NCBI GenBank assembly: GCA_027452065.1
Contig: DAIDHC010000130.1
Location: 1-49,678 of the forward strand
Reading direction: 5' to 3'
DNA: 49,678 nt
From: Bryobacterales bacterium
Lineage (GTDB): Bacteria > Acidobacteriota > Terriglobia > Bryobacterales > Bryobacteraceae
How positions within the stretch are numbered: the first letter of the stretch is position 1; each line of letters opens with the position of its first letter. Below, one piece after another: positions 41,297 to 49,322 of the stretch. The position numbers and the translations under genes are program-made. The notes beneath the pieces were generated by a model. The model did no database searches. It was not told the DNA's origin and worked only from the letters and a program-made list of their open reading frames with translations.

Positions 41297-41656
41297 TTAG
41301 CGCGCCACCAGCACTACCCCGCACAACACCAGCAGCGTCCCCGCCGCCCGCTTCGTCCCGATCCGCTCCTTCAACACCAGCTTCGCCATCACCGTCTCCA
41401 CCACGAAACTCGCCGCCGATGCCGGCACCGCGAAACTCAACGGCTCCCTCTGCACCAGCGCCATGAAGGAGAAAAACGACACCGCCATGCACCCGATCGC
41501 CAGAATCAGATACCGCCGCGCCGCGATCTCCCGGAGCAGCCTCCCCAATCCCCGCAGTCCCACCGATTGCGCGCCCGCCCGCTTCATCTCGTGGCTCTGC
41601 AGCACGTCGCTCATCACCGTCGCCCCGATGATCAGCCCCAGCAGAACCCACTTCAT
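41297..41656 (-). CDS. Small EamA/SMR-like transporter subunit (ArnE/ArnF-like)
   Basis: The 119-residue protein has four hydrophobic helices and a single EamA-like repeat (FFSFMALVQREPLSFAVPASAASFVVETVMAKLVLKERIGTKRAAGTLLVLCGVVLVA). Short single-domain members include SMR drug pumps and the ArnE/ArnF flippase subunits. It lacks the conserved SMR glutamate in helix 1 (TVMSDVLQSHEMK starts with other residues), so lipid-linked sugar transport is preferred. ATG at 41656 overlaps the TGA of the partner gene by 4 bp. Confidence 0.65.
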   Translation of the reverse strand: MKWVLLGLIIGATVMSDVLQSHEMKRAGAQSVGLRGLGRLLREIAARRYLILAIGCMAVSFFSFMALVQREPLSFAVPASAASFVVETVMAKLVLKERIGTKRAAGTLLVLCGVVLVAR

Positions 41657-42105
41657 CGCGCTTCTCCCCCGCCGGTCGTGGTCTGCTCGGTCGAGCTCAC
41701 CATCGCCGCGCCGATCACAATGAACACCGTTCCCGCCCACCGCGCCCCGCTCACCGTCTCGTGCAGCACAAACCGTCCCATCGCCGTCGCCAGCACATAC
41801 CCGATCGCCGTCACCGGCAGCACATAGCTCAAGTCCGCCCTGCTGAGCAGCGCCATCCTCGTCAACAGCGCCAGGATCAGCATCGCCACGCCCAGCGCCG
41901 CGAACGGGTTGGCCATCGCCAGCACATATCCCAACGGATTCGCCGACAGCGCCTCCGCCTGGTGCTTCATCCCCCAGGCCAGCGAGAGGTTCCCCACTGC
42001 CTTCAACCCGATGAACAGCAGCACCAGTGCGAATACCGCCACCCCGCGCCCCGCCCTCCGCGCCTCGGGCGCCTCAAGCTCCATCGATACGCCGTTTTCC
42101 TGCAT
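41653..42105 (-). CDS. Small EamA/SMR-like transporter subunit, partner of the next gene
   Basis: The 150-residue protein has an N-terminal soluble stretch and then four helices. It shows the EamA pattern LSRADLSYVLPVTAIGYVLATAMGRFVLHETVSGARWAGTVFIVIGAAMV. Cotranslation with the 119-residue protein (4-bp overlap) suggests a heterodimer, as in ArnE (about 110 aa) and ArnF (about 130 aa), which flip a sugar-modified undecaprenyl lipid. ATG at 42105 has GAGGGTG just upstream; ATG at 42084 is an alternative. The convergent HpnI-type glycosyltransferase strengthens a glycolipid role. Drug efflux remains possible. Confidence 0.65.
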   Translation of the reverse strand: MQENGVSMELEAPEARRAGRGVAVFALVLLFIGLKAVGNLSLAWGMKHQAEALSANPLGYVLAMANPFAALGVAMLILALLTRMALLSRADLSYVLPVTAIGYVLATAMGRFVLHETVSGARWAGTVFIVIGAAMVSSTEQTTTGGGEAR

Positions 42106-42155
42106 TCACCCTCTAGCGTAGCGGAACCCGCCTCGGCCCCGCGCCGCACCCTCAC

Positions 42156-44042
42156 TCACCCACCTCCCACACCCTTCAAATACTTGTCCAGAAACTGCAG
42201 CACCGCCCCGTATCCCTCAATCTGGTTCTTCCTCTTCTTGAACCCGTGCCCCTCATCCGGAAACACCACGTACTCCACGATGCCCCCCTTCTTCTTCACC
42301 GCCGCCACCATGTCGTCCGACTCCGCCTTGATCACCCGCGGATCGTTCGCCCCCTGCAATATCATCAACGGCCGCTCGATCCGATCCACGTGGAATAGCG
42401 GCGACACCTCCATCAGCATCTCCCGGTCCTTCTTCGGATCACCGATCTCCTGGTACAGCGCCTCCCGCTGTGCCTCCCACCAGGGCGGAATCGATTCGAG
42501 CGTCCGCACCCAGTTCGAAATGCCGAACAGATCCACACCCACCGTGAACGCCTTGGGCTGCAGCGTGAGCGCCGCCAGCGTCATGTACCCTCCGTAGCTG
42601 CCGCCCATAATCCCGATCCGCTCCGGATCCACCCATCCCAGCCCCGCCAGGTACTTCTTCGCCTCCACGCAATCCCACAGCGGCTCGTGCCCGTGCTTGC
42701 GGTCGTCGGCCATGTAAAACTTTTGCCCATAGCCCGAGCTTCCCCGGTTGTTCACCCCCAGAATCGCGTAGCCGTGATTCACGTAATACTGAATCACCGC
42801 CGAATACCCCGTCGTCGTCTGCCCGCCCGGCCCGCCGTGCACCCACACCAGCGCCGGCGCCTTGTGCTCTCCCTCTGCCTCCTGCGGCCGGTACAGGATC
42901 GCCGGTATCTCCATCCTGTCGAACGACGGATAACGCACCACCTTCGAATCCACCAGGTCGGCCGGGTCGATCGCCGGATTCATGTTGTCGGTCAGCTTCC
43001 GCGCCTCGCCTTGGGCAAAGTCGTAAACATACAAATTCCCCGGCGACCGGTCCCCGTTGAAGTAAAACGCCATCATCTTCTCGCTGCGCGAAAACCGCAC
43101 TGACGTGATCTGCCCCTCCGGCATCGCCGGCAGATCCACCTTCTTGCCGCCCGGCTCTTCATACAACTCCACCTTCGTCCGGGCGTCCTCGTTCACGCCC
43201 ACGGCCATGTACTTGCCGTTGTGCGAGAACCGCGCGAACTCCACGTCCCACTTTCTCTCAATCACCTTCTCCCGCCGCCCCGTCGCCAGTTCCAGCCGCG
43301 CCAGGTACAGAAAATCCGATCCGTCGTTGCTCAGGTAGTACAGGTATTTCGACTGCGGGTCGAACGTCTCCGGCCGGTTCAATACCGAACCCGTATGCGG
43401 CGTCACCGCCTTCATCTCGTGCGTCTTCGTGTCGAAGAGAAATATATCGGAATCCGATGTTGTTTTCGGTTTGCTGAACGCCAGGTACCGCCCGTCGCCC
43501 GAAATGCCGCCAAAGTTGTACCCCGTCGAATCCTCATACACCCGCTCCGGCTCCAGCTTGTCCGCCTCCATCCGGAACACGTCGAAATACTTGGGGTCCC
43601 GCGCGTTGCTTAGGTAATAAAACGCCCGCTCATCGCGGCTCCAATCGACGAACTCCGCCTTCGTGGATGCCCCCGGCGTCAGGTCCCGCTCGCTGCCGTC
43701 CGGGCTGAGCAGATAAATGTGAGACCGCTCGTTACCGCCCTGGTCCCGGCTGAACAGCACACGCCCGTCCCGCGGAAAATACGTCAGCGCGAACGTGGTG
43801 TCCCGCGGCGAATGCGTCACCGCCTCCATCGCCCCGCCTTCCACCGGAATGCGATACGCGTTGTAGATCCCCGTCTTGTTCGCCGACACCAGGATCGCCT
43901 TCTCGTCGGAGGAAAACGACGCCCCGGTCATGCTCACCGTATCGAGAAATTGCGCGATCGTATACTGCTTCGGCGTCCGCGCCGCAGCCGTCCCCGCGGC
44001 CATCCCCAACGCCGCCATCACCGCCAGCCATTTCCGCATCAT
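42156..44042 (-). CDS. Exported S9-family prolyl oligopeptidase-like serine peptidase
   Basis: The protein has 628 residues. A signal peptide (KWLAVMAALGMAAGTAAA) leads into an N-terminal WD40/PD40-type propeller (repeats such as GISGDGRYLAFSKPKTTSDSDIFLFD). A C-terminal alpha/beta hydrolase follows, with HGGPGGQ and GGSYGG (nucleophile Ser482), GANDPRV (Asp567) and DEGHGF (His599). It resembles acylaminoacyl-peptidase/DPP-IV-like enzymes that trim peptides. The start ATG 44042 has GGAGGAG 10 nt upstream. Divergent from recG (87 bp). Confidence 0.93.
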   Translation of the reverse strand: MMRKWLAVMAALGMAAGTAAARTPKQYTIAQFLDTVSMTGASFSSDEKAILVSANKTGIYNAYRIPVEGGAMEAVTHSPRDTTFALTYFPRDGRVLFSRDQGGNERSHIYLLSPDGSERDLTPGASTKAEFVDWSRDERAFYYLSNARDPKYFDVFRMEADKLEPERVYEDSTGYNFGGISGDGRYLAFSKPKTTSDSDIFLFDTKTHEMKAVTPHTGSVLNRPETFDPQSKYLYYLSNDGSDFLYLARLELATGRREKVIERKWDVEFARFSHNGKYMAVGVNEDARTKVELYEEPGGKKVDLPAMPEGQITSVRFSRSEKMMAFYFNGDRSPGNLYVYDFAQGEARKLTDNMNPAIDPADLVDSKVVRYPSFDRMEIPAILYRPQEAEGEHKAPALVWVHGGPGGQTTTGYSAVIQYYVNHGYAILGVNNRGSSGYGQKFYMADDRKHGHEPLWDCVEAKKYLAGLGWVDPERIGIMGGSYGGYMTLAALTLQPKAFTVGVDLFGISNWVRTLESIPPWWEAQREALYQEIGDPKKDREMLMEVSPLFHVDRIERPLMILQGANDPRVIKAESDDMVAAVKKKGGIVEYVVFPDEGHGFKKRKNQIEGYGAVLQFLDKYLKGVGGG

Positions 44043-44129
44043 GCGGTCAATTCTCCTCCACCTTCCCGCGCGCGTCAATCCTCCCTCGTTTTACAGGCCT
44101 CTCTTCAACCCCCTCTTGTAAACTGAATC

Positions 44130-46244
44130 TTGCCGTTGGACTTCACCACCCCCCTCCAGTACGTCAGAGGCGTCGGCCCCGCGCGCGCCGAAATCCTCGC
44201 CGCCAAAGGTCTGCACATCGTCGACGATCTTCTCGCCTACGCCCCCTTTCGCTACGAGGATCGCGCCAATCTCAAGCCCATCTCCGCTCTCGCTCCCGGG
44301 GAAACCGCCACCGTCCTGGTCCAGGTCCACTCCGCCCGCCTCGCCTCCTACCGCCGCCCCAGCCTCGGCCTTTTCGAAGCCGTCTTCACCGACGGAAGCC
44401 CCCATCGCCTTCGCGCCCGCTGGTTCCACGGCGCCTACCTCGCCGACCGCTTCGCCGAGGGCCAGCGAGTCGCTCTTTACGGCAAAATCGAGCTCGATTC
44501 CTATACCGGAGATCTGCTCATGCTCCACCCCGAGGTCGAGTGGCTCGGCGAAGACGACTCCGCCGACGACGCCCTGCACACCGGCCGCATCGTCCCCATC
44601 TACGAGGCCGCCGGCAAAATCTCCACCCGCTCTCTCCGCACCCTCATGCACCGCGTCCTTCTTGAGCTGCCGGAGCCGCCCGACCCCCTGCCCGTATTCC
44701 TCCGCCAGCGCCTCAAGCTCCCCGACCGCCTCGCCGCCCTCCGCCTCGCCCACTTCCCTCCCCCCGGCGAGGACATCCGCCTCCTCAACGCCTTCCGCAC
44801 CCACGCGCAGCTCCGCCTCATCTTCGAGGAATTCTTCTGGCTCGAATGCGGCCTTGCCCTCAAGCGCTCCCGCGCCCGCCTCCAGCCCGGTATCTCCTTC
44901 GTCCTCGACGCCCGCGTCCGCGAGCGCATCAAACAAATGCTCCCCTTCAAGCCGACCATCGCCCAGAAGCGCGTCCTCGGCGAAATCGCCCGCGACATGG
45001 CCCAGCCTCATCCCATGAACCGCCTCCTGCAGGGCGATGTCGGCAGCGGCAAAACTTTAGTCGCCGCAGAAGCCGCCATCATTGCCGTTGAAAACGGCTT
45101 CCAGACCGCCGTCCTCGCCCCCACCGAGGTCCTCGCCGCCCAGCACTTTGTCTATTTCAAAAACCTCTTCCATCCCCTCGGCTACACCGTCGCCTTCCTC
45201 TCCGGCTCCCAGCCGGCCCGCGAGAAGGATGCCGTCAAAAGCTCCATCGCCTCCGGCCGCGCGCAAATCTGCGTCGGCACCCACGCCCTGCTCGAAGAAA
45301 ACGTTGAAATTCCCGCCCTCGGCCTCGCCATCGTCGACGAACAACATCGCTTCGGGGTCATGCAGCGCCTCCGCCTCTTTGAAAAAGGCCGCCGCGACGG
45401 CCGTTTCCCCGACGTCCTCGTCATGACCGCCACGCCCATCCCCCGCACCCTCGCCCTCACCCTTTATGGAGACCTCGACGTCTCCTCCATCGACGAACTC
45501 CCCCCGGGGCGCAAACCGATCGTCACCCGCCACGTCACCGAGGACCAGATCGAGCAGGTCTACAGCTTCCTCCAGAAGCAGGTCGAGGCCGGCCGCCAGG
45601 CCTATGTCGTCTATCCGGTCATCGACGAAAGCGAAACCCAGGCCGTGAAAGCCGCCCGCAAAATGCACGAGCACCTTTCCCAAACCGTCTTCCCCCGCGT
45701 CGCCGTCGGCCTCCTCCACGGCAAGCTCAAGCCGCCGGAAAAGGAAGCTGCCATCCAGGACTTCAAGTCCGGCCGCACCCGCATCCTGGTGTCCACCACC
45801 GTCGTCGAAGTCGGCGTCGATGTCCCCAACGCCACCGTCATGGTCGTCGAGCAGGCCGAGCGCTTCGGTCTTGCGCAACTCCATCAGCTCCGCGGACGCG
45901 TCGGCCGCGGTCCCGCGCAAAGCTACTGCCTGCTGGTCACCGCCAAGCTCAACGACGCCGCCCGCGAGCGCATCCGCACACTGGTCGATTCCACCGACGG
46001 CTTTCACATTGCCGAAATGGACATGAAGCTCCGCGGCCCAGGCGAATTCTTCGGCACGCGCCAGGCCGGCATCCCCGCCCTGCGCATCGCCAGCATCGTC
46101 CGCGACCGCGAGCTTCTCGAGCTCGCCCGCAGCGAAGCCCTCGCCTTCATAGAAAACCCGCCGTCGGAAGAAGATCTCCGCCGCGCCGTCGCCCACATCC
46201 GTACCCATTGGCAGCGCCGCTACGGCCTGGTCAACGTCGCCTGA
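44130..46244 (+). CDS. recG: ATP-dependent DNA helicase RecG
   Basis: The 704-residue protein begins with a wedge/OB domain (about 1-160) including YVRGVGPARAEILAAKGLHIVDDLLAYAPFRYEDR. Superfamily 2 helicase motifs follow: LQGDVGSGKT (300-309), DEQHRFG (403-409), MTATPIPRTLA, STTVVEVGVDVPNATVMVVEQAERFGLAQLHQLRGRVGRG. The C-terminal TDGFHIAEMDMKLRGPGEFFGTRQAG is the RecG signature region. It rescues stalled replication forks and branch-migrates junctions. The start is TTG at 44130; no Shine-Dalgarno is visible and no in-frame ATG precedes the wedge domain. rsmD follows after 14 bp. Confidence 0.97.
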   Translation: MPLDFTTPLQYVRGVGPARAEILAAKGLHIVDDLLAYAPFRYEDRANLKPISALAPGETATVLVQVHSARLASYRRPSLGLFEAVFTDGSPHRLRARWFHGAYLADRFAEGQRVALYGKIELDSYTGDLLMLHPEVEWLGEDDSADDALHTGRIVPIYEAAGKISTRSLRTLMHRVLLELPEPPDPLPVFLRQRLKLPDRLAALRLAHFPPPGEDIRLLNAFRTHAQLRLIFEEFFWLECGLALKRSRARLQPGISFVLDARVRERIKQMLPFKPTIAQKRVLGEIARDMAQPHPMNRLLQGDVGSGKTLVAAEAAIIAVENGFQTAVLAPTEVLAAQHFVYFKNLFHPLGYTVAFLSGSQPAREKDAVKSSIASGRAQICVGTHALLEENVEIPALGLAIVDEQHRFGVMQRLRLFEKGRRDGRFPDVLVMTATPIPRTLALTLYGDLDVSSIDELPPGRKPIVTRHVTEDQIEQVYSFLQKQVEAGRQAYVVYPVIDESETQAVKAARKMHEHLSQTVFPRVAVGLLHGKLKPPEKEAAIQDFKSGRTRILVSTTVVEVGVDVPNATVMVVEQAERFGLAQLHQLRGRVGRGPAQSYCLLVTAKLNDAARERIRTLVDSTDGFHIAEMDMKLRGPGEFFGTRQAGIPALRIASIVRDRELLELARSEALAFIENPPSEEDLRRAVAHIRTHWQRRYGLVNVA

Positions 46245-46258
46245 ACCCGGACACCGCC

Positions 46259-46801
46259 ATGCGCATCATCGGAGGTGAATTCCGCAGCCGAAAATTAAAA
46301 TCTCTCCCCGGCTCCGCCACCCGCCCCACGCCCGACCGCCTGCGCCAGGCTCTGTTCGATGTCCTCGCCCCCGTCATCGAAGGCTCCGTCTTTATTGACG
46401 CCTACGCTGGCACCGGAGCCGTCGGCATCGAAGCCCTTAGCCGCGGCGCCGTCCGCGCCGTCTTTCTCGAACACAGCCCCCGCGCCGCCGCCCTCATTCA
46501 CGAAAACCTGCGCTCGCTCGGCCTGGAATCCCGCGCCGTCCTGCGCCGCACCCCCGCCGCCTCCGCCCTCCGCTCGCTCCCCGAGGCCGCCATCCCCGGC
46601 GCCATCGTCTTCCTCGACCCGCCCTACACCCACCCTCTCGAATACGACGCCGCCCTCGATGCCCTGGCCGGATGGAGCCAACCCCGGGTCATCGCCCAGC
46701 ACGATTCCCACGCCCTTCTTCCTGACACCCGCGGCCCCCTCCGCCGCCTCCGCGTCCTCACCCACGGCAGCAACTCCCTCAGCTTCTACGAACCGGCCTG
46801 A
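46259..46801 (+). CDS. rsmD: 16S rRNA (guanine(966)-N(2))-methyltransferase RsmD
   Basis: The 180-residue methyltransferase has RIIGGEFRSRKLKSLPG at the start, TRPTPDRLRQALFDVLAP, the SAM-binding IDAYAGTGAVGIEALSRGA, and the N6/N2-MTase catalytic motif FLDPPY with TNP-like geometry. It methylates G966 of 16S rRNA during 30S assembly. ATG at 46259 gives the normal family start; an earlier frame overlaps recG. Probably cotranscribed with recG. Convergent with gmhA, 19 bp apart. Confidence 0.95.
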   Translation: MRIIGGEFRSRKLKSLPGSATRPTPDRLRQALFDVLAPVIEGSVFIDAYAGTGAVGIEALSRGAVRAVFLEHSPRAAALIHENLRSLGLESRAVLRRTPAASALRSLPEAAIPGAIVFLDPPYTHPLEYDAALDALAGWSQPRVIAQHDSHALLPDTRGPLRRLRVLTHGSNSLSFYEPA

Positions 46802-46820
46802 CCGCCCGTCGCCCGCTCCT

Positions 46821-47372
46821 CTAACGCTCCATGAAGTAATAGGCGATCATGTGGCACACGATCATGTGCGCATCCTCGATCCGCCCCATGTGCGGCGAGG
46901 AGGTGTGAATGTTCAGCGCCACCCGCCCTGCCAGCTTTCCCCCATCCCGCCCCGTCAGCCCGATCGTCCGGCATCCGATCGACGTCGCGTATTCAGCCGC
47001 CTCGATCACGTTCGCTGAGTTCCCCGACCCGCTGATGCACATCACCAGATCACCGGCCTGCGCGAAATTCTTCAACTGCTCCACGAACACGCATCCGTAG
47101 CCCACATCGTTTGAGTAAGCCGTGATCGTCGGCAGCGAATCCGTCAGCGCCTGGATCCGGAACCGCCGCTGCTTGCCGTAGCTCGCACCCTTCACCATGT
47201 CGCAAACGAAATGCGACGCCGAAGACGCGCTCCCCCCGTTGCCGCAGACGAAAATCGCCTTGCCTGCGTCCCGGGTCTCCTCAAACCACCGGATCGCCTC
47301 TTCCACCCTCTCCAGCTCCAGCCCCGCCAGAGTCTCCACCAGCCGTCCTTTATATTCCTCTGTGAACGTCAT
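46821..47372 (-). CDS. gmhA: Phosphoheptose isomerase-like SIS-domain protein
   Basis: The 183-residue protein has a single SIS fold: AIFVCGNGGSASSASHFVCDMVKG, the GmhA substrate loop, ALTDSLPTITAYSNDVGYGCVFVEQLKNFAQ, and SGSGNSANVIEAAEYA. The glycine-rich and Ser-containing loops and two His near the C-terminus (MGRIEDAHMIVCHMI) match sedoheptulose-7-phosphate isomerases, the first step of ADP-heptose for LPS. Its ATG overlaps the accD stop by 4 bp. The accD-gmhA arrangement links membrane lipid and LPS precursor supply. Confidence 0.88.
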   Translation of the reverse strand: MTFTEEYKGRLVETLAGLELERVEEAIRWFEETRDAGKAIFVCGNGGSASSASHFVCDMVKGASYGKQRRFRIQALTDSLPTITAYSNDVGYGCVFVEQLKNFAQAGDLVMCISGSGNSANVIEAAEYATSIGCRTIGLTGRDGGKLAGRVALNIHTSSPHMGRIEDAHMIVCHMIAYYFMER

Positions 47373-48220
47373 GCCGTCAGCAGATCCAGCGCCCTCGCCA
47401 GATACTCCTTCATCTCCGTCCTTTTCACCACCGCGTCTAGGAATCCATGCTCCAGCAGAAATTCGCTCCGCTGGAACTCATCCGGCAGTTTCTGCCGGAT
47501 CGTCTGCTCAATCACTCTCGGTCCCGCGAAGCCGATCAATGCCCCCGGCTCGGCGATGTTCAAATCTCCCAGCATCGCGAAACTCGCCGTCACCCCGCCC
47601 GTCGTCGGATCCGTCAACACGCTGATGAACGGCACCTTCGCCTCGTCCATCTTCATCAGCGCCGCCGATATCTTGGCCAACTGCATCAGGCTCACTGCAC
47701 CTTCCTGCATTCTCGCCCCGCCCGAGGCCGATACAATCACCAGCGGCGCCCGCTCCCGGATCGAGCGTTCGATAGCCCGCGTGATCTGCTCGCCCATCGC
47801 CGCGCCCATGCTGCCCCCGATGAACTTCAACTCCAGGGCGCAGATGTTCACCCGCCTGCCGTTCAGTGTCCCCGAAGCCGAGATCATCGCGTCCGGCAAT
47901 GCCGTCGCCTGGCGCATCGAGTGCAGCCTCTCCGCATACGGCTTGGAGTCCACAAATTGTAGTGGGTCGCTCGAGCTCAGCCCCGCGTCGTGAACCTCAT
48001 ACCGCCCGTCGTCGAACAGCAGGCCCAGCCTCGTCCGCGCGTCGATCCGGAAATGATACTCGCACTTCGGACATACCTGCTGCGAATCCTCCAGCGTCTT
48101 GCGCCAGATGATCTGCCCGCAGTGCTCGCACTTCTCCCACAGCCCCTCCGTCTTGACCCGGCGGTCGACCCCCTCCGGAGCCCCCTCCATCGCCGGTTTT
48201 TCCCGGTTAAACCATGCCAC
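47369..48220 (-). CDS. accD: Acetyl-CoA carboxylase carboxyltransferase subunit beta
   Basis: The 283-residue protein has an N-terminal zinc ribbon (Cys31, Cys34, Cys50, Cys53) and the crotonase-fold carboxyltransferase: FIGGSMGAAMGEQITRAIERSI, VIVSASGGARMQEGAVSLMQLAKISAAL, LTDPTTGGVTASFAMLGDLNIAEPGALIGFAGPRVIEQTI. These are the hallmarks of AccD, which transfers carboxyl from biotin to acetyl-CoA for fatty acid synthesis. GTG at 48220 is the start; no close in-frame ATG exists. Between rlmH (38 bp upstream) and gmhA (overlap) it is probably in one operon. accA is not in the window. Confidence 0.97.
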   Translation of the reverse strand: MAWFNREKPAMEGAPEGVDRRVKTEGLWEKCEHCGQIIWRKTLEDSQQVCPKCEYHFRIDARTRLGLLFDDGRYEVHDAGLSSSDPLQFVDSKPYAERLHSMRQATALPDAMISASGTLNGRRVNICALELKFIGGSMGAAMGEQITRAIERSIRERAPLVIVSASGGARMQEGAVSLMQLAKISAALMKMDEAKVPFISVLTDPTTGGVTASFAMLGDLNIAEPGALIGFAGPRVIEQTIRQKLPDEFQRSEFLLEHGFLDAVVKRTEMKEYLARALDLLTA

Positions 48221-48258
48221 TCCATTAGTCTAGCGCAGCGCTCGCACTAGCCCTGTCT

Positions 48259-48681
48259 TTACCGCGGATACGGATGCCCCCTCAACATTGTGAACGCCCG
48301 GTAAATCTGCTCGGCCACCATCGCCCGCGCCATCTCGTGCGGAAACGTCATCGGTGACAACGACAACAGCACCCCGCCCCCGTCCCGCTTCCAAGCCTCC
48401 GGCAGCCCGTCGGCTCCTCCCACCACAAACACCACCTCCCGCCCCTCATTCTCCAGACGCCCGATCCAGTCCGCCAGTTGCCCCGAATTCATCCCCCGCC
48501 CCGCCGGGTCCAGATAAATACGAGCCGCAGAAGAGTGCTTCTCCTGGGGTTCAAATTTCGCCGGATTCACTTCCCGCATCTCGCACGGCGCATAATGCCC
48601 GATGCGCTCGACGTACTCGGCCGCCAGCGCGTTGGCTTCCCGATTCCTCGGTTTACCGATGTAATACAGGAAGATTTTCAT
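48259..48681 (-). CDS. rlmH: 23S rRNA (pseudouridine(1915)-N(3))-methyltransferase RlmH
   Basis: The 140-residue SPOUT enzyme begins MKIFLYYIGKPRNREANALAAEYVERI. It contains VVFVVGGADGLPEAW, the knotted SAM-binding core, LLSLSPMTFPHEMARAMVAEQIYRAF, and ends RGHPYPR; most relatives end HPYHR/K, so the terminal residues deviate slightly. It methylates pseudouridine 1915 in helix 69. ATG at 48681 is the family start; an upstream frame of ten residues lacks similarity. Probable first gene of rlmH-accD-gmhA. Confidence 0.95.
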   Translation of the reverse strand: MKIFLYYIGKPRNREANALAAEYVERIGHYAPCEMREVNPAKFEPQEKHSSAARIYLDPAGRGMNSGQLADWIGRLENEGREVVFVVGGADGLPEAWKRDGGGVLLSLSPMTFPHEMARAMVAEQIYRAFTMLRGHPYPR

Positions 48682-49322
48682 CGCCACGCGAACTCCCCTG
48701 GCCCCAGCCACGCTCCTCCGCGTGCTGTTATCATGTGGCGTATACCCGGGCGCGTCAAGTGCCCGGGCCTAAAAGGGCCGCATCGGAAACCGGGTCGTAG
48801 GGAAGCTGAAGGTCCGGCTCCGATGCGGTCTGCCCAGGATGGGCTTGGATCCGGCCACGGCGTCGTGGGCGCCAAAAACCCGCTTCGGTTTTCTTCCTGG
48901 CAAGGCCCGCGTCCTGTACTCCTTTACCAGAAATACCCACTCTACGCCGATTCCCTAGATCCGGGGCGAGATCAAGTCCGTCACAAATCGCGTTCGCATC
49001 GAATTGTTGGCTCCGTCACTCAAAAAGAACCCTCTGTTGCAACCTGCTAACGAAAGAAGAGCGGTCTTCAATAAAACTCGAAACACCGGCTCCCGCAAGC
49101 ACGCCGTTCCTATGGCCACTCGCCTCCGCTTCGCCCGTTGCAATCAGAGGGCAGGTTTAAAGGTGACTCCATCAATTCACCCTTGCCCCTGCATGTGTGT
49201 CCCCGAAACTGTTCCGCCCGATAGCCTAATGTTATCAACGCTTTGCAGATTGCGACCCGCGCCTCGCGGGGCCATCGGGCCGCCCCGCTGTGTCAGTGTG
49301 ACACATCGCTCCGTCCCCGCCC
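48682..49322. other. 640-bp gap without a convincing gene, holding several inverted repeats
   Basis: No ORF here has a start, composition or motif that I can support, and no tRNA is visible. Structures seen: CCGCATCGGA/TCCGATGCGG (48778-48787/48819-48828), CCCGGGC/GCCCGGG (about 48746-48767), CCCTCTGTTGCAAC/GTTGCAATCAGAGGG (49030-49043/49137-49151, one bulge), and the palindrome TGTGTCA-GTG-TGACACA (49289-49305). Part of it is the promoter region of rlmH. The rest may be an untranslated tail of the permease operon or an unknown RNA. Confidence 0.6.
48778..48828 (-). terminator. Hairpin with 10-bp stem and following CCCTTTT, possible terminator
   Basis: On the minus strand CCGCATCGGA and TCCGATGCGG form a 10-bp perfect stem around a 31-nt segment with its own CCGG/CCGG helix, followed by CCCTTTTAGG. 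It would stop minus-strand transcription arriving from the permease side before rlmH. Confidence 0.45.

Noticed and set aside
48778..48830. Cobalamin-riboswitch-like element on the plus strand (GGGAAG near a GGTCCGGC helix)
   Set aside because: The CCxCGC.ACTGT core is missing and no gene follows on the plus strand.
48955..49143. 62-codon minus-strand frame in the right-hand gap
   Set aside because: No ribosome binding site, no motif and mixed codon use; overlaps the arms of an inverted repeat.
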